From assembly GCF_001854245.1 (NCBI RefSeq), contig NZ_CP015381.1, positions 3,817,001 to 3,881,000 of the forward strand: 64,000 nt of DNA. The letters are read 5' to 3'. A program made the position numbers and the translations under genes. Below, in pieces: positions 45,896 through 55,499 of this stretch; position 1 is the stretch's first letter, and the number at the start of each line of letters is the position of its first letter. Below the pieces are notes generated by a model. The model did no database searches and was not told where the DNA came from. It saw only the letters and a program-made list of their open reading frames with translations. The DNA is from Desulfococcus multivorans (GTDB lineage: Bacteria; Desulfobacterota; Desulfobacteria; Desulfobacterales; Desulfococcaceae).

Positions 45896-46231
45896 TCATG
45901 GCTTCTTGAGACCGGGAAAGGAGATCACCCGCCCGTCCTTGCCGCCGGGATCGGGCGGCGCATCCTCTTCCGGCTCCGGGATCTCCGGCAGGGCGTCGTC
46001 GGGACACACCACCGGCGCCATTCGCATCCGGTTGCCGTTCATGGTGAACTCCGCGCCGTCGATGTATGCCGTCCGGAGAATCCAGGTCACCGGCTGAAGC
46101 GGGACCTGGAGCAGCAGCAGCTTGACGTGATACCAGTCCGGTTTGTGGTCCGCCTGAATGCTTTCGATCCGGGCGAATGTCATGGGCTGGTCTTCGAAAT
46201 AGATCAATACGACATCGTTTTCCTGGGCCAT
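45896..46231 (-). CDS. Small conserved-looking protein of unknown function
   Basis: This protein of 111 residues starts MAQENDVVLIYFEDQPMTFA and continues RIESIQADHKPDWYHVKLLL, QVPLQPVTWILRTAYIDGAE and TMNGNRMRMAPV, then a Pro-Glu-rich tail (PEIPEPEEDAPPDPGG). The pattern suggests a small beta-barrel or SH3-like domain. GGAG lies just before the ATG at 46231. Earlier in-frame ATGs exist (46240, 46294) but lack ribosome-binding sites. It lies 10 nt upstream of dusB, so they are probably co-transcribed. Family not recognised. Confidence 0.65.
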   Translation of the reverse strand: MAQENDVVLIYFEDQPMTFARIESIQADHKPDWYHVKLLLLQVPLQPVTWILRTAYIDGAEFTMNGNRMRMAPVVCPDDALPEIPEPEEDAPPDPGGKDGRVISFPGLKKP

Positions 46232-46328
46232 GGTCTCCATCCATTCTATTCTATAACACGCGGCCGCCTGGGACCGCGGGATTGGGGATTTCAAATCCGG
46301 AGGTTGAATCCATAACGCAATTTTCGAC

Positions 46329-46464
46329 TTTCACAGGTCGGTGCCGATTTCATAGGCCGGTGCCGGGAGGATGCGGCCCGCGCCCCACGCGGTTTCATTC
46401 AAGTGCCGCTGAAGGGGCGCGGGCCGCATCCTCCCGGCACCTCTCCGGTCACTACATGAAAGTC
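46329..46464. repeat. Long-hairpin palindromic repeat
   Basis: A perfect 27-bp inverted repeat (46360-46386 and 46414-46440) surrounds a 27-nt loop. The arms begin GTGCCGGGAGGATGCGGCCC. Outer flanks TTCGACTTTCA and TGAAAGTCGAA extend the symmetry. A closely related copy is at 60163-60303 and a partial one at 38670. Confidence 0.9.
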
Positions 46465-46831
46465 GAATGTTGAATCCATAACATATAAGTATAGCATAAC
46501 ATGCCGAATATGTACAAAATGAAAATTGACGTTCTGCAAGGCCCGACAGCGCCCCGCGCCCCTGCCGGCCGCCGTCGGCTCCGGAATCGATCCTTTTGCG
46601 GGCCGCCCTGGAATTCGGCCCGGAAATTGAGATTGACAAGCCCGGAAATTTCTTGCAATAAAGCATAGGTATTGCAAGACGGCTTCAACCGCCGGACAAT
46701 ACAGCTCACCGCGATGCGCTTTCAACGACCATCGGGCGGCAAAAGCCGTCGACGCCGAACCATCGGCAGCCCCAGACCCATAAGCGGCTTTACACAACAC
46801 AAAACGGTTTCAAAGGAGAAGAGAGGACGTG

Positions 46832-47494
46832 ATGAAAAAATCAGCTCTAGGCGTCATGATCGTTATGGGGTGTATTTTGACGTTTGGCGGCAACGTATCG
46901 GCTCAGGGCCCCACCCTGGACCAGATCAAGCGCGTCGCCGAGAAAGGCCATCCCGTCGCTCAATACAAGATGGCCACCATCTATTTCAACGGCAACGGCG
47001 TCCCCAAAAACAATGCCGAGGCCCTCACCTGGTATCTCCGGGCCGCCGACCAGGGCTACACCATCGCCGAGTACAACCTCGGGGTGATCTACCAGAGCGG
47101 CAACGGGGCGCCCAAGGATTACGTCAAGGCCCTCGAATGGTACCGCAGGGCCGCCGACAAGGGGTATGCCGGCGCCCAGAACAAACTGGGGATGATGTAC
47201 GAAAACGGGGAAGGCGTCCCCAGGAATTACGCCGAGGCCATGAAGTGGTATCAAAAGGCCGCGGCCCAGGGGTATCCCGGCGCCCAGTATAACCTGGCCT
47301 TGATGCACTACAACGGCTGCGGCGTTCCCAAAGACTACGTCAACGCCTATGTCTGGTGCTCCCTGGCCGCCGCCAACGGCCACGTTGCGGGAAAACACTA
47401 TCTGACGCTCATCGAGTCGAAGATGAAGCCCGCCCAGATCAAACAAGCCCAGCTCGAGGCGGCCGGGCGACATCTGAAGGCCAAGAAATCCTGA
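46832..47494 (+). CDS. Exported Sel1-repeat protein
   Basis: This 220-residue protein has a signal peptide (MKKSALGVMIVMGCILTFGG, cleavage near SAQG). Four Sel1/TPR-like repeats of 36 residues follow, each of the form A-x-x-x-LG-x-x-Y-x-x-G-x-GVPK-x-Y-x-x-A-x-x-WY-x-x-AA-x-x-GY. The C-terminal part ends KQAQLEAAGRHLKAKKS. Sel1 repeats mediate protein-protein contacts. The ATG at 46832 follows AAGGAGAAGAG. It stands alone, with 760 bases of non-coding sequence after it. The binding partner is unknown. Confidence 0.88.
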   Translation: MKKSALGVMIVMGCILTFGGNVSAQGPTLDQIKRVAEKGHPVAQYKMATIYFNGNGVPKNNAEALTWYLRAADQGYTIAEYNLGVIYQSGNGAPKDYVKALEWYRRAADKGYAGAQNKLGMMYENGEGVPRNYAEAMKWYQKAAAQGYPGAQYNLALMHYNGCGVPKDYVNAYVWCSLAAANGHVAGKHYLTLIESKMKPAQIKQAQLEAAGRHLKAKKS

Positions 47495-48256
47495 ACCCAC
47501 CACCGCTTTCGTTGCCGCTCCCCCGACCTGACGGCGGGATCCGCCGGCCCCGGAGCCGCGTTCCGGGGAGCGCCGAAGGCCGGTGCCCGGTTTCAGGGAA
47601 TCAGTCCCGACCGTTGCGAACAGTGTCGTCCCGCCCCTCGCACGCCCGATGACGCCTTCAATTTATTCTTGATTATCGTATCATATCGCCGTAAAACGAA
47701 TTCACGGCACAGGCCGGCGAATCGTCGGACGAACGCCTGCGACAGGATCGGCGAGAAGCCGATCCGCCACTGCGGGCCGCCGTTTCCGTTACCGGGAGAT
47801 CCCCGGCAGGGGTGAACTGCGCTTGAAGTTTTGCGATGTTTATCATATGATGCATTTTTTGGAAAAAGCGCTTTATTCGAAGGGCGGCGGGATGTCCGGA
47901 GCCTGGAAATATCGCCGATCCCCGACGGGTCTTCCAGACCGGGGAGAGCGTTTTCTCCGAAAACAGATTCCATTTGTTTTAAGATCATCATTATAGGTTT
48001 GACAATTTTCCAAGAAAAAGGCATGTTCCCATATGATGCCATAATCGGATATTGAACAGATGAAGGATATCCTCCGCCAAGGGATATCCCGTCCGGACGG
48101 CGTCATTAGGGGATGGAAAGGGGCCTGTGGCGATTAGGTTTACACAGGCGGCGATTGTGATGAACCTTGCATCGACGGAGGGGGGTGATCGGAAGGCGAT
48201 TTTTTACGACATTCAAGGACGGAAGCAACTGATTATCAATGTTAAGGAGGAAAGAG
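47495..48256. other. Long intergenic region without a recognised gene
   Basis: About 760 bases between the Sel1-repeat gene and the OmpA-like gene. The first part is GC-rich with several short inverted repeats (for example around 47700-47820). The last 300 bases are more AT-rich and presumably contain the ompA promoter. Possible frames are short and lack family resemblance. No RNA gene was recognised. Confidence 0.6.
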
Positions 48257-49207
48257 ATGAAAAAAATTATTATTATGGTTATGTGTTTCACTATAGCGCT
48301 GGCCGCGAGTCTGCCCGTGTCAGCCATTGAATTGAGCCCCGACGCGGCCAACATCCCGTCGGTCTATGCCGAGGTCAGAGACGGAGAGATTGTTTACAGG
48401 AACAGCCCCACCGCCTATTCTCCGGATACCTTCGATGCGATCCTTACCGCCTACGGTCTCGAGCTGACGCCGGAAGCCGCCGCGAACGTTCCGGCAAGCT
48501 ACGCCAGGGTTGTCGACGGCACCATCGTCTTCGGCGAAAAGCCCATGGCCTACACCCCCGAAGACTATCACAGAATCTTCACGGCCTACGGCCTGGTGCT
48601 TTCCCCCGAGGATGCAACGCTGATCCAGGGACCGGTGAATTACGCCAAGACCGTCGACGGTGAAGTCGTTCTCGGCAAGACCTCCACCGCCTACAGCGCT
48701 ATGGGGCTGAGCCAGATCCTGGCCGCCTACCAGCTGCCCATGGCACCGGAGGAGGTCGTGGTGGTCGAAGAGGTCGAGTGTGTCGACGCTGACGGCGACG
48801 GCGTGTGCGACGATGTCGACGCCTGCCCCGGCACCCCCAAGGGCGTTCAGGTCGACGAAAGAGGCTGCTGGGTTCTGGACCAGAACTGTCTGTTCGACTT
48901 TGACAAGGCCGTGGTCAAGCCCGAATTCTATTCACTCCTGGACGGCATCGTGAAGGTCATGAACGACAATCCCACCCTGACCCTCGAACTCGAAGGCCAT
49001 GCCGACGCCATCGGTACCAACCGTTACAACCAGGGCCTTTCCGAGCGACGGGCCAACGCGGTCAAGGCCTACCTCGTTGAGAAGGGCATGATCGACCCGA
49101 CCCGCATTACCGCCATCGGATACGGCGAGGAAAAACCCATCGCCACCAATGAAACCGCGGACGGTCGCCGGCTGAACCGCCGGGTTGAACTGAAACCCAT
49201 CTGGTAA
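48257..49207 (+). CDS. OmpA-family outer-membrane protein with three-fold N-terminal repeat
   Basis: This 316-residue protein has a signal peptide (MKKIIIMVMCFTIALAASLPVSA). Three tandem repeats of about 45 residues follow (26-69, 70-114, 115-160) with pattern Y-A-x-V-x-DG-x-I/V-V ... AY-S/T-P ... I-L/F-T/A-AYGL-x-L-S/T-PE. After an acidic hinge comes a thrombospondin type-3 calcium motif (CVDADGDGVCDDVDACPGTP), and then an OmpA peptidoglycan-binding domain (LEGHADAIGTNRYNQGLSER ... RRLNRRVELKPIW). AAGGAGG precedes the ATG. The repeat domain is not a standard OmpA barrel. It probably anchors the outer layer to peptidoglycan. Confidence 0.88.
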   Translation: MKKIIIMVMCFTIALAASLPVSAIELSPDAANIPSVYAEVRDGEIVYRNSPTAYSPDTFDAILTAYGLELTPEAAANVPASYARVVDGTIVFGEKPMAYTPEDYHRIFTAYGLVLSPEDATLIQGPVNYAKTVDGEVVLGKTSTAYSAMGLSQILAAYQLPMAPEEVVVVEEVECVDADGDGVCDDVDACPGTPKGVQVDERGCWVLDQNCLFDFDKAVVKPEFYSLLDGIVKVMNDNPTLTLELEGHADAIGTNRYNQGLSERRANAVKAYLVEKGMIDPTRITAIGYGEEKPIATNETADGRRLNRRVELKPIW

Positions 49208-49234
49208 TTCGATCCCGATCCGATCGACTGAACG

Positions 49235-49282
49235 AAAAACCTCCCCTTGACGCCCACGGCGTTGGGGGGAGGTTTTGTTTTA
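49235..49282 (+). terminator. Rho-independent terminator after the OmpA-like gene
   Basis: AAAACCTCCCC pairs with GGGGGGAGGTTTT and is followed by GTTTTAAA. It is 30 nt after the stop codon. It could also act for the leftward gene ending at 49300. Confidence 0.85.
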
Positions 49283-49299
49283 AACCCTGATCACCCTCC

Positions 49300-50025
49300 T
49301 CACCTATTCCCCGGGCCGAAAGCTCCAAATCGTAACCGAACCTCTCTGTAATTGTCGACGATATAGGCCAGCAGCGCCCGGATGAACACGATTGCACCCG
49401 CCATCTCGAGACTCTCCTCGACGGTGGCCAGCATGCTGTAGGTCAAATTGTACATCCCGTTCACGTCGGCGTATCGGCCGGTGATCAATTCGACACCGAC
49501 GGCCCCACCGATGTAGAGGGTCCCCGCCAGCAAAAAATTGCGCCGCGTTTTCGCCGGAAGATGCAACAGGAACTTCGAAAAGTACAAGCCGAGAACGAGG
49601 ACAAGTGCAATGCCGGGAATGACCCAGGGAAAATAGAAAATGCCGAGATTTTCCACGCCCAGCAGCCGGTACATCGGTTTCATCAGTCTCTCATGAAATT
49701 GCCATCCCTCATCAGCCGCCATGCACAGGAACCCCAATGAAAGGAGCGCCCAGTCCGACACGGCAGAACCGGCTCGCCGCCTTTCAACCAGGGTGATTGC
49801 CAAAAGCAGCAGTGATGCGAACAGCAACAGCAGCGTGGAGAAAATGGTTGGAAAATTCCTCTCGGCGTCGATGTAAAAGAGCTGGATGAGCGTGTCAATA
49901 TGGTCAGGCCCGGTCAGGTACAACGACAACTGGCCGACGATGCTGGCCAGAACCAGGAAAAAGGCCATTGCCCCAAGTAGACGGACAATACCAGACGGAT
50001 TGAGCGTGATTTGATTGAAGGCCAT
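49300..50025 (-). CDS. Multi-pass membrane protein of unknown function
   Basis: This protein of about 241 residues has six or so hydrophobic segments, among them LLGAMAFFLVLASIVGQLSL, FSTLLLLFASLLLLAITLVE, WALLSLGFLCMAADEGWQF, VIPGIALVLVLGLYFSKFLL and NFLLAGTLYIGGAVGVELIT. The acidic motif AADEGWQFHERLM between helices 3 and 4 and the late TVEESLEMAGAIVFI are distinctive. The family is not recognised. An upstream in-frame ATG at 50163 would add residues encoded by the heptamer repeat ([12 protein letters not shown]), so the ATG at 50025 is preferred despite a weak ribosome-binding site. Confidence 0.72.
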   Translation of the reverse strand: MAFNQITLNPSGIVRLLGAMAFFLVLASIVGQLSLYLTGPDHIDTLIQLFYIDAERNFPTIFSTLLLLFASLLLLAITLVERRRAGSAVSDWALLSLGFLCMAADEGWQFHERLMKPMYRLLGVENLGIFYFPWVIPGIALVLVLGLYFSKFLLHLPAKTRRNFLLAGTLYIGGAVGVELITGRYADVNGMYNLTYSMLATVEESLEMAGAIVFIRALLAYIVDNYREVRLRFGAFGPGNR

Positions 50026-50082
50026 TACAGTGTCGCTTGTTTCCTTGTAACCGTTAAATTTCGCGGACAAAGGGGGCAAAAG

Positions 50083-50180
50083 ACTGAAGGCTGAAGACTG
50101 AAGGGGTGCGCCCGCAACAACCGGAGCGCTTATTCCCCCCACCCCATAGCCTTCAGCCTTCACCTTCAGTCTCTACCCTA
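50083..50180. repeat. TGAAGGC-heptamer module
   Basis: GACTGAAGGCTGAAGACTGA is followed by a core GGGGTGCGCCCGCAACAACC and a CCTTCAGCCTTCACCTTCAG arm. It lies upstream of the membrane-protein gene and next to the largest octamer tract. Confidence 0.85.
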
Positions 50181-50194
50181 ACAAAAACCGAACC

Positions 50195-50457
50195 AGAAGC
50201 CCCCTTAACCCCTTAATCACATAATCACATAATCACATAATCACATAATCACATAATCACTTAATCACTTAATCACTTAATCACTTAAAACCTTAAAACC
50301 TTAAAACCTTAAAACCTTAAAACCTTAAAACCTTAAAACCTTAAAACCTTAAAACTCTGAAACTCTGAAACTCTGAAACTCTGAAACTCTGAAACTCTAA
50401 AACTCTAAAACCCTAAAACCCTAAAACCCTAAAACCCTAAAACTCTAAAACTCTATC
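50195..50457. repeat. Largest octamer tandem-repeat tract (about 32 units)
   Basis: Successive blocks of one octamer type each: AATCACAT, AATCACTT, AAAACCTT (about 9 copies), GAAACTCT (about 5), AAAACTCT and AAAACCCT. Read leftward, the tract starts at the stop codon of the moeA-PBP gene, whose TAG is part of the first unit. The stepwise change from one octamer type to the next suggests growth by local unit duplication. Confidence 0.93.
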
Positions 50458-52379
50458 CCCTTCCCCGTCATCCGGGTGCTGTAGCCCCCCAACGCCTTGA
50501 CCCGGCGCTTGAATTCCGCCGACACGATGGTCTCCAGCAGGACCTTCATGGGGGGCCAGTCGAGGTAGATCTCGGGGATGATCAGGTCGTACTGCTCGGT
50601 CACCACCGGGATGAAATCGAGATGGAGGGCTTTGGCGGCGGCATAGATGCCCAGGCCGACGTCGGCGGCCCCGCTCAGGACCGCCGCGGCAACGGTCATG
50701 TGGGTGAACTCCTCGGTGTCGTACCCCGGGATCCCGGCCGGGTCGATCCCCAGTTGTCCCAGGCGATAGTCGAGAAGGATGCGGGTTCCCGACCCGCCCT
50801 GCCGGTTGATGAACCGGACATCCCCCCGCGCCAGATCGGCGATCTCCCGGATGCCTTTGGGGTTGCCCCGGGCCACCATCAGCCCCTGATCCCGGAGAAC
50901 CAGGTTGACGATCCGCACCGGTGTATCCGGCAGAAACCGCTTGACATAGGAGACATTGTAGGAGCCGTCCCCGGTGTCCAGGAGGTGGGACCCCGCCAGG
51001 TGGCAGACGCCGCGCTTGAGGGCCAGGAGCCCGCCCGTGCTGCCCACATGGGTGGAGGAGAGGGTGACGGCGCCGTCATGACCGGCCCGGAGCTGATCGG
51101 CCAGCACGTCGAGGGTGTTGTCGTGGCTGCCCACGACCACGAGGGTGTTTTCCACGGCGGAAAGGGGTCTCAGCAGCTCGGCCGTCACCCGCTCGTGTTC
51201 CCGGATCCCTTCCACGGCATTGGGGATGCGGATGATGCCGTCGGCGTCGGTGATGGTGGTGATGCTCCCGGCGCCCCGGGGCAAAGCCGTGGCCACGATC
51301 CGGTCCCCCACCTTGCCCAGCTTGACCCGTACGAACTCCTCGACGCCGAGTTTCGAGGGAATCTTGCGGGTCGTCTCCACCGTCACCCTGGGCCTTTGGA
51401 GCTCGGGCACTCCCAGCATGCGGCAGATCAGGGGCCCCACGAACTGCTCGAAGGCGACGATCATGGAGACCGGATAACCGGGCATTCCGATCACCGGGGT
51501 CCCCTTGACCCGGCCGACGAGGATCGGCTTTCCCGGCATGATCGTCACACCGTGGATGAGCACCTCGCCCTGGGCGTCGATCACCGTCCGGGTGAAGTCC
51601 TCGGAGCCCGCGGAGGAGCCCCCCACGGTGAGGACGATATCGGCCCCTTCGTCGACGGCGTCGGAGACCGCCCGGGAGATGGCCGCGACGTCGTCTTTCA
51701 AAGGTTCCCGCCGGGACGGCGCACCGCCCCATTCCCGGATGAGACCCCAAAGCACGAAGCTGTTGGACTCCAGGACCTGTCCGGGCCGGACCGCTTCGAT
51801 GGGCACGGTCCGCCAGTCCGTCAGCTCCGACCCGGTGGGCAGGATGGTGACGGCGGGCTTCTTCCGGACGGGCACCTGGAAGATACCACCGCCGATCAGT
51901 GCTCCGACGCAGTAAGGGGTGATCCTGTGCCCCCTGGGAAAGAGCAGCTCGGTGGCGACGATGTCCTCGCCCATCTTGCGGACGTACTGCCATGGAAAGG
52001 CCGGTGCCTCGATGGTGAGGGTCCGGTCGTCCACGGGGTTCAAATTCTCGATCATGATGACGGCGTCGGTCCCCTCGGGAAGCGGATTTCCGGTATTGAC
52101 CCAGAAGGCGTCGGTGCCGATGGTGAGGGTCCTGGGCCGGGTTTCAGCCGCACCGAAGGTGTCGGCCGCCGCCACGGCGATCCCGTCCATGGCCGCCGCG
52201 TGGAAATTGGGGGAGGAGACCTTGGCGAAGACGGGTCCGGCGATCACGCGGCCGACGGCCGCATCGGGCGAAACGTGTTCCGTCGCCATGACGCCGAAAC
52301 CGGAGAAGGCCTCGAAGAGCATTCGGCGGGCCTCGTCCAGGGTCCGCTTTTTCAGATAGACATTGCGATTGGCGTTCAT
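50445..52379 (-). CDS. MoeA-like molybdopterin protein fused to a PBP-like (LysR-substrate) domain
   Basis: The protein has about 644 residues. The first 410 are a MoeA fold (VSSPNFHAAAMDGIAVAA, TGNPLPEGTDAVIMIEN, TILPTGSELTD, LTVGGSSAGSEDFTRTVI, PGKPILVGRVKGTPVIGMPG). The last 230 form a periplasmic-binding-protein-like domain (LVVVGSHDNTLDVLADQLRA, STHVGSTGGLLALKRG, FINRQGGSGTRILLDYRL, AAVLSGAADVGLGIYAAA). Such fusions may couple cofactor synthesis to sensing of molybdate or tungstate. GGGAG lies 5 nt before the ATG at 52379. It is the last gene of the operon, and the stop codon lies in the octamer repeat. Confidence 0.9.
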   Translation of the reverse strand: MNANRNVYLKKRTLDEARRMLFEAFSGFGVMATEHVSPDAAVGRVIAGPVFAKVSSPNFHAAAMDGIAVAAADTFGAAETRPRTLTIGTDAFWVNTGNPLPEGTDAVIMIENLNPVDDRTLTIEAPAFPWQYVRKMGEDIVATELLFPRGHRITPYCVGALIGGGIFQVPVRKKPAVTILPTGSELTDWRTVPIEAVRPGQVLESNSFVLWGLIREWGGAPSRREPLKDDVAAISRAVSDAVDEGADIVLTVGGSSAGSEDFTRTVIDAQGEVLIHGVTIMPGKPILVGRVKGTPVIGMPGYPVSMIVAFEQFVGPLICRMLGVPELQRPRVTVETTRKIPSKLGVEEFVRVKLGKVGDRIVATALPRGAGSITTITDADGIIRIPNAVEGIREHERVTAELLRPLSAVENTLVVVGSHDNTLDVLADQLRAGHDGAVTLSSTHVGSTGGLLALKRGVCHLAGSHLLDTGDGSYNVSYVKRFLPDTPVRIVNLVLRDQGLMVARGNPKGIREIADLARGDVRFINRQGGSGTRILLDYRLGQLGIDPAGIPGYDTEEFTHMTVAAAVLSGAADVGLGIYAAAKALHLDFIPVVTEQYDLIIPEIYLDWPPMKVLLETIVSAEFKRRVKALGGYSTRMTGKGIEF

Positions 52380-52435
52380 GAGATCTCCCGAAGATGTTTT
52401 CCGGCGGGCTTCGCCGGTGTTTTTCCCCATGCCGG

Positions 52436-53668
52436 TCAGAGGGGCGTCACCTCAACCGGCGCATCCTTTTCCAGGCCTTCGACATCGCGGTCGATCCGCA
52501 CGAGGCCGTCGGCTTTCACCATGGTGTGGATCAGGCCGGACTTCCCCAGCACCGGCGAAGCCCGCCATTCCCCCTGGTCCCGCGAAAGGCGGACCCGGAC
52601 ATAGTCGACCCGACCCTGGGCCGACGGGAGATTCCGGGTGATCCGGGCGGGAATGGTCCAGATCGTTTCCGATGCCTCCGAAAGTCCTGAGAGGTGGTGG
52701 ATGAAGGGTCGGACGATCACCGTGAAGACCACCATGGCCGACGTGACGTGCCCCGGAAGCCCCCAGAAGGGCTTGCCGTCCACCCGGGCCAGGATGGTGG
52801 GCTTGCCCGGACTGATGGAGACGCCGTGGACCAGCACCTCGGATCGGGGCAGGGATGCGATGGTCTCGATGGTGAAATCCCGGGTCCCCACGGAGCTCCC
52901 GCCCGAAACCAGGACCATGTCCGATTCGGCCGAAGCCTGCCGACAGGTCGCCAGGAGGGCTTCGGGACGGTCCGGGACGATGCCGTAGATCTTCGGGATC
53001 CCACCGGCCCGCCGGACCCACCCGGCCAGGGAGTAGGTGTTGATGTCCCGGATCCGCCCCTGTGAGGGGACCTGGTGGATGGGAACGATCTCGTCACCGG
53101 TGGAGACGATGCCGACCACGGGCCGCCGGAAGACCCGGACCGTCTCCCGCCCCAGAGCCGAGAGCACCCCCATCTCCTGGGGCCGGATCCTTCGGCCGCG
53201 GTCCAGGACCGTCTCCCCGATCCGGAAGTCCTCACCCGCCTCCACGACGTTCTCCCCCGGGGCGACACTCTTGTAGACCTCGATCAGGGTATCGTCCAGA
53301 CTCTCGGTCCGCTCGATCATGACGACGGCGTCGGCCCCCTCGGGAAGCATGCCCCCCGTCGAAATCCGGGACGCCTCCCCCGGGCCCACGGCAAACCCCG
53401 GCACCTCACCCATGCGGATGGTGCCCCTGACGGTGAGGCAGGCGGGCGCGCCGTCGGAGGCCCCGAAGGTGGCCCCGGCCCGCACCGCGTATCCGTCCAT
53501 GGTGGCCCGCCGGAAATCGGGCAGGTCGATATCCGACACGATCGCCTCGGCCAGAATCCGGTCGAGGGTCTCGAGGACCGGCACCGTCTCCTCGCCCGCC
53601 GTCGGAAACCCGGCCCTGAGCGCCGTCACCGCTTCGATGTCCATGACCTTGAAAAAATCCTTCATCAT
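52436..53668 (-). CDS. moeA: Molybdopterin molybdenumtransferase (MoeA)
   Basis: This protein of 410 residues has the MoeA domains in order: DIDLPDFRRATMDGYAVRAG, ISTGGMLPEGADAVVMIERT, VGIVSTGDEIVPI, LVSGGSSVGTRDFTIETI, SISPGKPTILARVDGKPFWG-type sequence and the C-terminal beta domain. It inserts molybdenum (or tungsten) into adenylylated molybdopterin. The upstream TTG at 53692 is less likely than the ATG pair at 53668/53665. A second MoeA-like gene lies 56 nt downstream. The pair may divide Mo and W work, which would serve the FdhA in this window; that is inference. Confidence 0.93.
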   Translation of the reverse strand: MMKDFFKVMDIEAVTALRAGFPTAGEETVPVLETLDRILAEAIVSDIDLPDFRRATMDGYAVRAGATFGASDGAPACLTVRGTIRMGEVPGFAVGPGEASRISTGGMLPEGADAVVMIERTESLDDTLIEVYKSVAPGENVVEAGEDFRIGETVLDRGRRIRPQEMGVLSALGRETVRVFRRPVVGIVSTGDEIVPIHQVPSQGRIRDINTYSLAGWVRRAGGIPKIYGIVPDRPEALLATCRQASAESDMVLVSGGSSVGTRDFTIETIASLPRSEVLVHGVSISPGKPTILARVDGKPFWGLPGHVTSAMVVFTVIVRPFIHHLSGLSEASETIWTIPARITRNLPSAQGRVDYVRVRLSRDQGEWRASPVLGKSGLIHTMVKADGLVRIDRDVEGLEKDAPVEVTPL

Positions 53669-53707
53669 CCCTCTCGTGCCGCATTGGCCCAACCCGGCCG
53701 CGGCGCC

Positions 53708-55499
53708 TTATTCGTCAAAGGTCAGTTCGTCGGGCCATTCCCGATCATGTCCGTCCATGGGCCCTTTTTTGCAGGCATCCACCACCACCCGGCAGCCGCG
53801 GCGGACCATGTCCCGCCCGGGATCGACGTTGTTGAAGATCTTCCAGAGCATGAGGGACCCGTCAAAAAGATCGATGCCGGGGTCGAAGAGCACGACGATG
53901 TTGAAGGCCGCAAGCTCGGGCCGATCCAGGATGTCGGCTGCAAAGGCCTTCCCGCCCCGATCGGCGGATTTGACCGCCGACACGGCCAGGATCCGGTTCA
54001 GGACCGCATCCTTCGACCGCTCCGGAAACAGCGCCCGGACGCCCGCCACCCCCGGGATGTTCATGGCCGCCTCCCGGGCCCGCGCCGCATGGTCCGCCGT
54101 CGGGATCGCGGCTCCGCGGGATTGCCGGGGCGGTTCTCCCGGAAACCGCGCCGTCAGGTCGAGGCCGATCTTGTTGCCGAAATTGGGAAAGGGCGAGGAA
54201 TGGTCCAGCACGTCCAGCACCCCCTGGGTCAGGGTGATGTCGGTGGTGATGTCAAGCCGGGTCAGGAGGGCGTCGATGATCCCGGCCGGGTTGGTGAGGT
54301 CGACGCTCCGGTCCGTCACGATGATGGCCTTGCAGAAGCTCATCTGCCCCTGGCCCCAGAGTCCGCTCATGATCTTCTGGGCATGGCCGGGGTATTCCTT
54401 GTCGAGGGCGACCACCACGATGTTGTGGAAGACCCCCTCCCAGGGAAGCCAGTAGTCGACGATCTCGGGGAAGACCGTCTGGAGCATGGGCAGGAACATC
54501 CGCTCCGTGGCCTTGGCCAGGTAACAGTCCTCCATGGGGGGCCGCCCCACCAGGGTGGCGTTGTAGATGGGATTCCGGCGGTGGGTGACGGCGGTCACAT
54601 GAAAGACGGGGTAGAGGTCTGCCAGGGAATAGTAGCCCGTGTGGTCCCCGAAGGGCCCTTCCATCCGGCGCTCCTCGGGGTCGACATACCCCTCCAGGAC
54701 GAATTCGGCCTCGGCCGGCACCATGAGGTCGACGGTGACGCACGGGGCCATGACCACCGGACGCTTGCGAATGAACCCGGCCAGCATCATCTCGTCCACC
54801 CCCCGGGGGCAGGGGCGCCGTGGCGGCGTAGGTGACGGCCGGGTCGGCGCCGATGGCCACGGCAACGGGCATGCGAAGCCCCCGACGCCGGTACTCGTTG
54901 TAATAGTGGGAGCCGTCCTTGTGAATGTGCCAGTGCATGCCGGTGGTGTTGCGGTCGAAGACCTGCATCCGGTACATCCCCACGTTCCGTTTGCCGGTCT
55001 CGAGGCTGCGGGTCACCACCAGCGGCAGGGTAATGAAGGGTCCGCCGTCCTGAGGCCAGCAGTGGAGAACGGGGAGTTTGGAAAGGTCCACCTGGTCCCC
55101 GGTCAGGACCACCTCTTGGCAGGGAGGTGTTTTGCCCTTGAAGGTGCGGGGGAAAAAGCGGGAGACCGCCACGGCCCGGGGAACGACCTCCAGGGCCTCC
55201 CTGAGATTCCGGGGGGGATGGAAATCGATGAACTCCCGGATCCGTCGGCCGGGCTCGTCGAGGTCCTTCACCCCCAGGGCCATGCACATCCGCTTCATGC
55301 TGCCGAAGATGTTGACGGCCACCGGAAAGGCCGACCCCTTGACGTTCTCGAAAAGAAGGGCCTTGCCCCCGCCCGGGCGCTTGGACTCCCGGTCCGTGAA
55401 TTTGCTGATCTCGAGGTAGGGGGAGACCGTCTCCGTTACGCACAGCAGCTCCCCCTCCCGTTCCAGGGCCGCCAGAAAATCCCTCAGATGCCTATACAA
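53708..55499 (-). CDS. ubiD: UbiD-family prenylated-FMN decarboxylase, with a one-base frameshift
   Basis: Two overlapping frames together form one UbiD protein of about 596 residues. The first part runs from a TTG at 55499 (LYRHLRDFLAALEREGELL) to VTYAATAPLP near 54815. The second continues from RGVDEMMLAGFIRKRPV-type sequence to the stop at 53708. The join lies in a C5G6 run near 54799-54809, where one base too many breaks the frame. Conserved segments NVGMYRMQVFDRNTTGMHWH and RRMEGPFGDHTGYYSLADLY are intact on either side. UbiD enzymes decarboxylate aromatic or quinone precursors using the prenyl-FMN made by UbiX. It overlaps the ubiX stop by 8 nt. The shift may be a sequencing error or a real mutation. 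Confidence 0.85.

Noticed and set aside
54252-54815. Continuation of the first UbiD frame as a genuine C-terminus
   Set aside because: Beyond the C/G run this frame becomes Arg/Pro/Gly/His-rich without UbiD motifs, while the conserved EGPFGDHTG segment is in the other frame.
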